DNA of 64,000 bases from Parvicella sp963922585 (GTDB taxonomy: Bacteria > Bacteroidota > Bacteroidia > Flavobacteriales_D > Parvicellaceae): positions 1-64,000 of the forward strand of contig CAWUIK010000001.1 in NCBI GenBank assembly GCA_963922585.1, in the 5' to 3' direction. A model generated the notes under the pieces. It worked only from the letters and a program-made list of their open reading frames with translations. It was not told the origin of the DNA and ran no database searches. Positions 1 to 7,919 of the stretch are shown here, one piece after another (positions within the stretch are counted from its first letter, which is position 1; each line of letters opens with the position of its first letter). The position numbers were made by a program, and so were the translations under genes.

Positions 1-126
1 AAAGAAACAGGAGGAGGTCGTGAATCAGGTTCTGATGCTTGGAAAGTATATATGAGAAGACAAACCAATACTATCAACTGGGGAACGAGTTTACCACTTG
101 CTCAAGGAATTAAGTTTGACTTGTAA
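1..126 (+). CDS. Aldehyde dehydrogenase, ALDH7 (aminoadipate-semialdehyde type), 3' end
   Basis: The window opens inside a gene; the last 41 residues and the TAA stop are visible. The tail carries the ETGGGRESGSDAWK segment, then YMRRQT and the ending PLAQGIKF, which are the C-terminal signature of ALDH7-family (antiquitin-like, alpha-aminoadipic semialdehyde) dehydrogenases, NAD-dependent enzymes of lysine degradation. The catalytic Cys and Glu lie outside the window. A strong terminator follows 22 bases after the stop, so this is the last gene of its transcript. Other ALDH families such as pruA end differently, which makes the family call fairly firm although only the tail is seen. Confidence 0.8.
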   Translation, partial: KETGGGRESGSDAWKVYMRRQTNTINWGTSLPLAQGIKFDL

Positions 127-147
127 AATCATTTGAAATTATAGTAT

Positions 148-184
148 AAACGCTGGTTATTTTTTGATAATCAGCGTTTTTTTA
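148..184 (+). terminator. Rho-independent terminator after the aldehyde dehydrogenase
   Basis: Arms at 148-160 and 167-179 form a 13-bp stem with one G-T pair and a six-base loop, followed by a T run. It separates the dehydrogenase from the metal-efflux operon. Confidence 0.85.
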
Positions 185-220
185 TATTCTTAAAATTATC
201 GATTATCAAAAAATTTTAAG

Positions 221-228
221 TAAATTTG
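221..228 (+). promoter_or_regulatory. Bacteroidota -7 promoter element (TAAATTTG)
   Basis: The sequence matches TAnnTTTG exactly and sits five bases before the GTG start of the first gene of the metal-efflux operon. No clear TTG -33 element is seen. In this phylum transcription starts a few bases after this element, so the transcript would be nearly or fully leaderless. Confidence 0.6.
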
Positions 229-232
229 TATT

Positions 233-652
233 GTGATAAATTTATTCAAAATATTACTTTTTTCAATTACAACTCTCATTATTGTTGCACATAATATTAT
301 ACCTCATTATCACAATTCTGAAATTAGTTATGAAAAACATTCTGAAATTCATCTCAATTCAGAAGATAGTTTTTTTGATTACTTAGCATTTCTTTTCCAT
401 GAATACACAGAAGAAGGTGAAATTGAAGATGTGATAACATCAGAAAAAAATGTTTTTTCCTTTATAAAAATATACAAAACTCCTATCCTACTTGTATATC
501 AATATGTTTTCAATCAAGAAGTGCTAATGATTTCCGAGCAGAATTATTATGCTCAAATTATTTTAGAAACGAATTCTGGATTTTCTAAAAAATTAAAAGT
601 TAGGCCACCACCTTTTATCTCATTGGAGGAATTTAAAGTAATATTAGTCTAA
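233..652 (+). CDS. Small exported His-bearing protein at head of metal-efflux operon
   Basis: This 139-residue protein is not a recognised named family. It begins with a hydrophobic export segment (about residues 4-20) followed at once by a histidine cluster (HNIIPHYHN) and further His, Glu and Asp residues, which would suit periplasmic metal binding. It lies 149 bases upstream of the RND pump gene on the same strand, and small His-containing exported proteins often precede such pumps in Bacteroidota, so a role in metal sensing or delivery is inferred. The start is GTG, with a -7 promoter element only five bases upstream; no ATG lies near enough to replace it. Confidence 0.6.
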   Translation: MINLFKILLFSITTLIIVAHNIIPHYHNSEISYEKHSEIHLNSEDSFFDYLAFLFHEYTEEGEIEDVITSEKNVFSFIKIYKTPILLVYQYVFNQEVLMISEQNYYAQIILETNSGFSKKLKVRPPPFISLEEFKVILV

Positions 653-704
653 CTTTATAAAAGTTTTGGTCTACTATATTCCAAAAATTTCCTTAAAAAA
701 ACTC

Positions 705-727
705 TAGATTTAAATTCTTTAAATCTA
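705..727 (+). other. Intra-operon stem-loop upstream of cusA-like gene
   Basis: A perfect 10-bp inverted repeat (705-714 against 718-727) with a three-base loop, followed by TTTTA. It is AT-only apart from one G-C pair per arm side, so it is weak. It could be a processing site or attenuator between the small exported protein and the pump. Confidence 0.4.
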
Positions 728-801
728 TTTTATGATATATCTGCAAACAAAGTTGCATCTATCACAACAATTCAATTTTTTACTTTATTAACTCATCTTT
801 T

Positions 802-3800
802 ATGTTTGAAAAGATAATTTCTTATTCGTTAAAGAATAAGACCATGGTACTATTTGGAATAGTAGCATTAATATTTGCGGGAATTTACTCGCTCAATAAC
901 ATAGCCATTGATGCTGTGCCAGACATCACCAACAATCAAGTGCAAATCGTGACCAGTTCTCCTACATTGCCTGCAGAAGAAATAGAGCGTTTTGTTACTT
1001 TTCCTGTTGAAATGGGTGTCTCAAATATTCCTTTTGTAAAAGAAGTAAGGAGTATTTCTAGGTATGGGCTTTCCATTGTAACTGTTGTTTTCGAAGATGA
1101 TATCGAGATAATGAAAGCAAGACAGTATATTTCGGAGCAACTAGACATTGTTAAAACTGACATACCTAAAGAAATAGGAACACCTCAAATGATGCCTATA
1201 ACAACAGGACTTGGGGAAATCTATCAGTATGTTTTACTAGTCGATCAAAAATATACAGACCAATACGATTTAATGGAATTGCGAAGTATCCAAGATTGGA
1301 TCATCAAAAGGCAATTATTGGGTTTGGATGGAATTATCGAAGTGAGCAGTTTTGGTGGTAAAATAAAAGAATATGAAGTGAGCGTTGATTTAAAACTTCT
1401 CAATGATTTTAATATCACTTTTGAAGAACTTGAAATTGCATTAATTAAAAATAATGATAATACAGGTGCAAGTTATATAGAAAAAGGAAATCAAGCATTT
1501 TATATTCGTTCTGAAGGAAAAGCTACAGAATTTAAAGACATAGAAAATATCATTATCAAAAACGATGAAACTCCGATAAGAGTAAAAGATGTTGCTAAAG
1601 TTCAATTTGGAAGCCCCAAAAGATATGGTGCCATGACAATGGATGGAAAAGGTGAAGTAGTGGGCGGAATCACTTTAATGTTTAAAGGAGGAAATTCATC
1701 CAAAGCAATATCTAATGTTAAAGAAAGAATAGCGTCAATCAATAAAAACCTACCAGAAGGTGTTTCTATTTACCCATATTTAGACAGATCTGTGCTTGTT
1801 GGAAAAACCATCAATACTGTTACCAACAATCTTATAGAAGGTGGTCTTATCGTCATTTTTGTGTTGGTTATCTTTTTGGGAAATTTCAGAGCAGGACTTA
1901 TTGTTTCATCTGTAATTCCGCTTTCTATATTGTTTGCATTAATATTGATGAATTTATTTGGAGTTTCTGCAAATTTGATGTCATTAGGAGCGATAGACTT
2001 TGGAATTGTTATAGATGGAGCAGTAATTATCGTGGAAGGTATTCTACATGTACTTCACAAGAATTTTAAAGGTCAAAAACTAACATCGCTACAGATGAAT
2101 GATGAAATAAAAAAAGCAAGTAGTCAAATTTATAACACAGCAGCTTTTGGTGTTCTTATTATTCTTGTCGTTTTTGTTCCAATTTTTGCGCTAGAAGGAA
2201 TTGAAGGAAAAACCTTTATTCCTATGGCTCAAACGGTAACTTTTGCTATCATTGGTTCACTCATACTGTCCGTAACTTATGTTCCAGTGATTTCTTCCAT
2301 TTTTTTAAATAAAAAAATATCAGATAAAATGAATTTCTCAGATAAATTGGTGCATTTCATACAAAAATTATACGCTCCATTATTGAGGTTTACAATTAAT
2401 AATCCTATAAAAATAATTATTGTTACAGTAATATTATTTGTTGGGTCAATTGGTGTTTTCCAAAATCTAGGAGCAGAGTTTATTCCTACCCTAGAAGAAG
2501 GAGATTTGGCTATGCAAATGTCTCTTGAACCAGGAAGTGCTTTGAATGAAAGCATTCTCAAATCAACTCAAATTGAGCAAATACTTCTTCAAAACTTTCC
2601 AGAAGTAAAACATGTAGTTTCGAAAATAGGAACAGCAGAAGTTCCAACAGATCCTATGGCAATAGAAGATGCCGACATTATGATTATTCTAAAAGAAAAA
2701 TCAGAATGGGTCAGTGCATCTAATAGAGAAGATCTAATCGCTAAAATGAAAGAAAAACTTGCAATAGTTGAAAACGTCAGCATCGAATTTTCTCAACCTA
2801 TACAATTGAGATTTAATGAATTAATGACTGGTGCAAAAACCGACATAGCGATTCAAATTTATGGTGAAGACACCGAGATATTGAAGACTTTAGCAGAAGA
2901 AACTGCCAATTTAATAAAAAGCGTAGAAGGAATAGGAGATGTAAAAATCGAACAAACTGATGGTTTGAATCAATTGAACATAAAAATAGACAGAATACAA
3001 TTGGCAATTTACAATTTAAATGTATCTGATGTAAACAATACTATACAAACTGCTTTTGCTGGAAAAAGTGTAGGAAAAATCTACGAAAACGAAAAAGATT
3101 TTGATTTAGTAGTTCGGCTGAATGAAAATTACATCAACCAAATTTCTACAGATTTGATTTTTGTGAGGAACGAAAAAGGATTAAAAATACCTCTGTCTAA
3201 CGTCACCAAAATAACCAATGAAAAAGCACCTATGCAGATTTCTAGAGAAAATGCTAATCGAAAAATTTCGGTAGGTATCAATGTAAGAGATCGGGATGTA
3301 GCTTCTTTGGTAGGAGACATTCAAAATATTTTGGAGTCCAAATTAAAATTACCTCCTGGCTATTCCATAACTTATGGCGGACAATATGAAAATCTTCAAA
3401 ATGCAGTAAACAGACTTATTGTAGTTATTCCATTAGCATTATTTTTTATTCTTTTTCTATTGTTTATTGCTTTTGGAAAAATTAAAGAATCATTAATTAT
3501 TCTCACCGCAGTACCGTTAGCCTCAATTGGAGGTATATGGGCACTTTGGTTCAGAGATATGCCTTTTAGTATTTCAGCCGCTATTGGATTTATAGCCCTT
3601 TTTGGAGTCGCAGTTTTGAATGGCATTGTACTTATCAATGAATTTGTGAGTATGAAAAAATTAGATAACCAAACTCCGATGAACGAAATTATTCTAGAAG
3701 GGGCAAAAAATAGATTGAGACCCGTTTTAATGACCGCTTTAGTTGCTTCATTGGGCTTTTTACCTATGGCGCTTGCAACTTCAAATGGTGCTGAAGTACA

Positions 3801-5091
3801 AAAACCTTTGGCATCAGTAGTGATTGGAGGATTAATTACTTCAACGTTTCTTACACTTTTTGTATTACCTGCTTTGTATTTACTTTTTAGTAAAATTGGA
3901 AAAACTAAAAAACACATCACTAAGATAGTATCTTTATTCGTTTTACTTTTTACAATTCCTTTTTCAACTTCTTTGGCTCAAGATAAAACAATGAGTCTAA
4001 ATGAAATGATTTCAGTCGCTCAAAAAAATAATATTGATTTTTTAATCAATGAAAAAGAGCGGGAACTATGGGAAAATCAGAAAGAAAATGCATTTTCACT
4101 TGGAACAACAGATTTTGGAATTCAAAGTGGTCAAAATGACGGTGTCATGTGGGATAACTTCATCAATATCAATCAAAATATTGGTAGCCCTTGGAATTTG
4201 AAAACCCAAAAAGAGTATGCTCAAATAGGAATTGACTATACCAATACTAGATACAAAACCATTTTAGAAGAAATAAGTTTTAAGGTAAAGTCATTATATT
4301 ACGAACGGGTCTTTCAAAATGAATCTCTTAAAATTTTGACTCAAATTAACGAAAAGATTACTATTGTTAGCCAAAATAGTAATGATTTGTTCAAGAACGG
4401 AGCCATCAACAGCACCGAACTTTTTGTTATCAAAAATCTGGTTTTATCACTCCATCAAAAAATTCAAAACACTGAGAAAAATTTAATTTATGTTTCTTCA
4501 GAATTAGCATTAATAGTCGGGCAAAAAATAAGCATCAAAGACACTTTGTTTACGGTCTTAGAATTTAACCCTGCTCCTTTGAATAAACATTTGTATCAGG
4601 AAAATGAGTTGAAAATTCAGCAAACCATCAAGTACAATGACGTTATCAAAAGTCAATATCAGCCTAATATGCAAGTAGGATATTTTCATCAATCTTTAGA
4701 CAAAATCGGAGGCTATCAAGGGGTAACTTTAGGTGTGGCAATTCCCCTGTTTTGGAGTGGCAAAAATAAAGACTTAAATCAAAATAATATTGCTATTCAA
4801 ACGAAGCAAATACAATTTGAAACCCAAAAATTGAAAATTGCTTCTGAATTCAGTTCTATCGAAGAAGCATTACAAAAATTATTTACAAACATAGTTGAAC
4901 ACCAAAACAACATCCAACAATCTATTGAAGTGTTGAAAGACTTAGAAAACAAATTAAATCTTGGTGAAATAAATACTATAGATTATCTGAAATTAAGTAA
5001 CATCATCATAGAAGGAGTGGGGAACTCCTTATCAACAATAAATTCTTATAATCAAATGGTTATAAGACACGAATTTTTAAGCACAAATTAA
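802..5091 (+). CDS. CusA/CzcA-type heavy-metal RND pump fused to a TolC-family outer-membrane protein
   Basis: A 1429-residue fusion. Residues 1 to about 1035 are an inner-membrane RND heavy-metal transporter: an N-terminal transmembrane helix, AIDAVPDITNNQVQ, the proton-relay helix with D399 and D405 (DFGIVIDGAV), the PTDPMAIEDAD loop and the second set of helices. Ordinary CusA/CzcA proteins end near residue 1040. Residues 1036-1060 then look like a signal peptide (basic start, hydrophobic core, SLAQ at 1057-1060), and the remaining 370 residues resemble a TolC-type outer-membrane efflux protein with long helical segments. The polypeptide thus encodes pump and exit duct together; the adaptor gene follows three bases after the stop. 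Substrate, Cu/Ag against Co/Zn/Cd, cannot be fixed from sequence. Confidence 0.9.
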   Translation: MFEKIISYSLKNKTMVLFGIVALIFAGIYSLNNIAIDAVPDITNNQVQIVTSSPTLPAEEIERFVTFPVEMGVSNIPFVKEVRSISRYGLSIVTVVFEDDIEIMKARQYISEQLDIVKTDIPKEIGTPQMMPITTGLGEIYQYVLLVDQKYTDQYDLMELRSIQDWIIKRQLLGLDGIIEVSSFGGKIKEYEVSVDLKLLNDFNITFEELEIALIKNNDNTGASYIEKGNQAFYIRSEGKATEFKDIENIIIKNDETPIRVKDVAKVQFGSPKRYGAMTMDGKGEVVGGITLMFKGGNSSKAISNVKERIASINKNLPEGVSIYPYLDRSVLVGKTINTVTNNLIEGGLIVIFVLVIFLGNFRAGLIVSSVIPLSILFALILMNLFGVSANLMSLGAIDFGIVIDGAVIIVEGILHVLHKNFKGQKLTSLQMNDEIKKASSQIYNTAAFGVLIILVVFVPIFALEGIEGKTFIPMAQTVTFAIIGSLILSVTYVPVISSIFLNKKISDKMNFSDKLVHFIQKLYAPLLRFTINNPIKIIIVTVILFVGSIGVFQNLGAEFIPTLEEGDLAMQMSLEPGSALNESILKSTQIEQILLQNFPEVKHVVSKIGTAEVPTDPMAIEDADIMIILKEKSEWVSASNREDLIAKMKEKLAIVENVSIEFSQPIQLRFNELMTGAKTDIAIQIYGEDTEILKTLAEETANLIKSVEGIGDVKIEQTDGLNQLNIKIDRIQLAIYNLNVSDVNNTIQTAFAGKSVGKIYENEKDFDLVVRLNENYINQISTDLIFVRNEKGLKIPLSNVTKITNEKAPMQISRENANRKISVGINVRDRDVASLVGDIQNILESKLKLPPGYSITYGGQYENLQNAVNRLIVVIPLALFFILFLLFIAFGKIKESLIILTAVPLASIGGIWALWFRDMPFSISAAIGFIALFGVAVLNGIVLINEFVSMKKLDNQTPMNEIILEGAKNRLRPVLMTALVASLGFLPMALATSNGAEVQKPLASVVIGGLITSTFLTLFVLPALYLLFSKIGKTKKHITKIVSLFVLLFTIPFSTSLAQDKTMSLNEMISVAQKNNIDFLINEKERELWENQKENAFSLGTTDFGIQSGQNDGVMWDNFININQNIGSPWNLKTQKEYAQIGIDYTNTRYKTILEEISFKVKSLYYERVFQNESLKILTQINEKITIVSQNSNDLFKNGAINSTELFVIKNLVLSLHQKIQNTEKNLIYVSSELALIVGQKISIKDTLFTVLEFNPAPLNKHLYQENELKIQQTIKYNDVIKSQYQPNMQVGYFHQSLDKIGGYQGVTLGVAIPLFWSGKNKDLNQNNIAIQTKQIQFETQKLKIASEFSSIEEALQKLFTNIVEHQNNIQQSIEVLKDLENKLNLGEINTIDYLKLSNIIIEGVGNSLSTINSYNQMVIRHEFLSTN

Positions 5092-5094
5092 TAT

Positions 5095-5982
5095 ATGCAT
5101 ATCATGAAAACAAAAAGCATCATCACAATAGCAATTACAACAATGTTTTTCTTAAACTCTTGCAATTCTTCATCAAATACTGAAGAAAATGTAGAAACCT
5201 CTGAAAAAAGTGAAAATGTGGAATCAAGTATAACTAATACCTCTCTTGAAACACCTGTTTCTAAAGAAATAGAATGTTTTGGAGATGTTACGGTTCCTCA
5301 AAATTCAATCTTTGAATACTATTCAAAATCGAATGGGTATGTATCTGATTTGAATTTAATGGTGGGTGACAAAGTGAAAAGCAATGAATTTTTGATACAA
5401 ATTGAATCGCCAGAATTTGCAATATTTCAACAAAAACTTCAAGAAGCAAAGACGAATTACGAATGGATTTTAAAAACTAAGGATAGAAACGAAAAACTAT
5501 TTGCTACTCAGTCCATTTCTCAGAAAGAATATGAAGAAAGTATCAAAGAATATGACATGGCGCTATCTAAATTAAGTAATGAAGAACAATATATTTCCGA
5601 AATGGGTTTCCAGCCTAAAGATTTTATCAATTCCATTTCAACTAAGTTGAAATTAAAAAGTAAAAACAAAGGAACTGTTACCGAAATAAATATCAAAAAT
5701 GGTTCTAAAGTTACACCAGACAGTCATTTGTTTACGATTATTGATGATGCTTCGAAAATTATAGAAATAAATATACCTGCATCAAACTTTGAAAGTATTG
5801 ATGAAAACTCTGAATTCTATTTTCTTCAAAATAAAGATACAGTATGGTTAAATCTCATCAACAAAAGTAATTTTATTGATATGAATAACAATGTTAAAAT
5901 TTTTGCAAAACCCAATTCGGATGAAAATCAATTATTAATAGGTCAAAAATTATTGATTAAAATAAGGCCATCAAAAAAATGA
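5095..5982 (+). CDS. RND efflux periplasmic adaptor, lipoprotein (CusB/CzcB-like)
   Basis: A membrane-fusion protein that should bridge the RND pump and its outer-membrane duct. It has a lipoprotein signal (FFLNSC, Cys23 counted from the first ATG). Next come a biotinyl-lipoyl half around NSIFEYYSKSNGYVSDLNLMVGD, a helical hairpin (about 105-165) and a second lipoyl half (KGTVTEINIKNGSKV). At 295 residues it is shorter than the roughly 400-residue CusB, so the C-terminal membrane-proximal domain seems reduced. It lies three bases after the pump gene and belongs to the same operon. A second ATG at 5104 gives a more typical lipoprotein signal and may be the real start. Confidence 0.82.
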   Translation: MHIMKTKSIITIAITTMFFLNSCNSSSNTEENVETSEKSENVESSITNTSLETPVSKEIECFGDVTVPQNSIFEYYSKSNGYVSDLNLMVGDKVKSNEFLIQIESPEFAIFQQKLQEAKTNYEWILKTKDRNEKLFATQSISQKEYEESIKEYDMALSKLSNEEQYISEMGFQPKDFINSISTKLKLKSKNKGTVTEINIKNGSKVTPDSHLFTIIDDASKIIEINIPASNFESIDENSEFYFLQNKDTVWLNLINKSNFIDMNNNVKIFAKPNSDENQLLIGQKLLIKIRPSKK

Positions 5983-6003
5983 AAGTAAAGATTAATTTTA
6001 TAG

Positions 6004-6011
6004 TACTTTTG
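6004..6011 (+). promoter_or_regulatory. -7 promoter element (TACTTTTG)
   Basis: Matches TAnnTTTG and lies 25 bases before the ATG of the 156-residue conserved protein. No TTG is found at the expected -33 distance. Confidence 0.5.
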
Positions 6012-6036
6012 TTACGGTAGTAAAACCTTCATTCAA

Positions 6037-6507
6037 ATGAAAGCAGCAAGTATAAGTGAAATCAAAAAAGATCTAAAGCACATCCCGAAAGATGAATTGC
6101 TTGAGATTTGTTTGAAGTTAGTCAAGTACAAAAAGGACAATAAAGAACTCATTACTTATTTATTGTATGAAGCGAGTAACGAAGAAGGTTTTATCCAAAC
6201 TGTAAAAGAAGAAATCGATTTGCTTTTTAGTGAAATCAATAGTCAATCTTATTATATTCTTAAAAAATCTGTTAGGAAAATTCTAAGAATTACGAAAAAA
6301 AATATTCAGTATTCCAAAAAGAAAGAAACAGAAATCGAACTATTGATTCACTTTTGTGAAAACCTCCAAAAGATGAGACCTAGTTATACAAGAGATTTAG
6401 TACTTACTAATCTTTACAACAGACAAATTAATGCAATTCACAAAATTATTGATACTTTGCACGAAGACTTACAGTATGATTTTAGGAAAAGTGTTGAAGA
6501 ACTTTAA
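6037..6507 (+). CDS. Conserved hypothetical protein, helical, Bacteroidota
   Basis: A 156-residue soluble protein rich in Lys, Glu and Leu, predicted almost wholly alpha-helical, with no signal peptide or membrane segment. The opening (SISEIKKDLKHIPKDELLEICLKLVKYKKDNKELITYLL) and the ending (IDTLHEDLQYDF) resemble a short family found across Bacteroidota whose function I do not know. It has its own promoter element and is convergent with the glycosyltransferase gene, whose stop lies 12 bases away, so it is probably transcribed alone. Confidence 0.65.
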   Translation: MKAASISEIKKDLKHIPKDELLEICLKLVKYKKDNKELITYLLYEASNEEGFIQTVKEEIDLLFSEINSQSYYILKKSVRKILRITKKNIQYSKKKETEIELLIHFCENLQKMRPSYTRDLVLTNLYNRQINAIHKIIDTLHEDLQYDFRKSVEEL

Positions 6508-6519
6508 CGAATCAGTAAA

Positions 6520-7749
6520 TTAAACTTTGTTTTTCTCCTCAATCCATTTGGATAAATATTTAGTGCTTTGTAAAGTATGATGTTGTAAAACTTCTCCCAA
6601 GAAATTCTCATTTCTATTTTGATGTAAATGTTCTAATAAATAAGTTATTTTTTCGATAAATACACCTTCGAAATCATTTTGCATAAAACCATTTTGCAAA
6701 ATTGAATTTCCAGTGTCTTGAGCGCTTTTCCAATTTGCTTCATTTTGATATAAAGAAATCCAATCAGAAGAAATTTCATTCCAATCATCTTGAACAATTC
6801 CAGCCCAATTTTCACCTTTGTCGATGACACCTTCACTTCCAATAGATGTAGTTATGGAAGGAGTTCCCCAAGACATGGCTTCCAACAACTTTCCTTTTAA
6901 ACCCGCTCCAAACCTTAAGGGGGCTAACAAAACCCTCGCTTTTGAAATTACTTCTTTTGCGCTTTCGGCTCTTCCATTGATTAAAAAGCCATCTTTATGG
7001 CTGTGCAATTGAAAAACCTTTTGTGAGGGATAGGCACCATAGATTTGCAATTGAGTTTCGGGGAGTGCATTTTTTATTCTTGTCCAATACTTTCTTAATT
7101 CCCGAACTGCATCCCAATTGGGTTCGTGGAGAAAATTACCTATAAAAACAAAATCTTTTCGTTCTTCAAATGAAGGAATACTTTTAGGAAGTTTATCAAA
7201 TAAAATAGGAAGGTAAAAAAGTTTAGAAGATGGAATTTTAAATTGTTCAAGGAGTAAATTCATTTCAAATTTGGAGATAATCAAACTTACATCACTTCTC
7301 AAAATACTGGCAATTTCTCTTTTTGCCATTTCCGAATAACAATCATCCAATTTGAAATATCTGTTGGATTTTACTGCCTCTTGTCTAGCATCTCTCAAAA
7401 AATGTAAATCTTCCGTATCTAAAACTTGTAATGTTTCTGGAAGAATGCTTCTCACTCTCCACCCAAACTGCTCTTCCGTCATAAATCTATCGAAAATTAC
7501 AATATTTGGATTTACACTCTGTAAAAAAGTATCAAATGAAACGTCATTAAGTAATATAGTGTGAGTCTTTATATTGAACTGAGACAAACTTACTGAAAAA
7601 GAAGAGGGCGCTGCGGTAGAAACAAAAATAATTTCTGCTCCTGAATTTTGCAACATATTGATTAACTTCAACATGCGAGATCCTGCTGCTGAAGAATTCG
7701 GTTCAACCCAAACTTTTCCAATAATTAATATCTTCCATCTTTTAGACAT
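6520..7749 (-). CDS. Glycosyltransferase family 4 (GT-B fold)
   Basis: A 409-residue retaining glycosyltransferase that should move a sugar from a nucleotide-sugar donor to a surface glycan or other acceptor. The C-terminal donor-binding half shows FIGNFLHEPNWDAV (about 202-215) and the GT4 motif FGAGLKGKLLEAMSWGTPSI (280-299) with the conserved Glu. The N-terminal acceptor half is Rossmann-like (ILIIGKVW, then SSAAGSRM). No signal peptide is present, so it acts in the cytoplasm. No other polysaccharide genes are nearby, so the acceptor cannot be inferred. An orphan glycosyltransferase between unrelated genes is common in this phylum. Confidence 0.85.
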   Translation of the reverse strand: MSKRWKILIIGKVWVEPNSSAAGSRMLKLINMLQNSGAEIIFVSTAAPSSFSVSLSQFNIKTHTILLNDVSFDTFLQSVNPNIVIFDRFMTEEQFGWRVRSILPETLQVLDTEDLHFLRDARQEAVKSNRYFKLDDCYSEMAKREIASILRSDVSLIISKFEMNLLLEQFKIPSSKLFYLPILFDKLPKSIPSFEERKDFVFIGNFLHEPNWDAVRELRKYWTRIKNALPETQLQIYGAYPSQKVFQLHSHKDGFLINGRAESAKEVISKARVLLAPLRFGAGLKGKLLEAMSWGTPSITTSIGSEGVIDKGENWAGIVQDDWNEISSDWISLYQNEANWKSAQDTGNSILQNGFMQNDFEGVFIEKITYLLEHLHQNRNENFLGEVLQHHTLQSTKYLSKWIEEKNKV

Positions 7750-7768
7750 TTGGTAAATTTATATTGAT

Positions 7769-7802
7769 TTTGTAAATATTCATTGTTAAAACCCTATTTT
7801 TG
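7769..7802 (+). promoter_or_regulatory. Promoter with TTTG -33 and TATTTTTG -7
   Basis: TTTG at 7769-7772, a 22-base spacer, then TATTTTTG at 7795-7802, about 118 bases before the serine hydrolase gene. The spacer is a little long for this phylum, so the -33 assignment is tentative. Confidence 0.45.
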
Positions 7803-7919
7803 TGATAAAAGATTATTCTAATATTTAAAAAAACAAACAACACCTTTAAGAAATTGGTGGTAAAAAACACAAATGATAAATGAAATAGCAAACATTAATA
7901 AATCACATTAAAACAAAAA

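Noticed and set aside
3396..3920. Long minus-strand open frame inside the RND pump gene (174 codons)
   Set aside because: It is antisense to the conserved membrane half of the pump, has no family likeness and no promoter; it is a shadow of the real frame.
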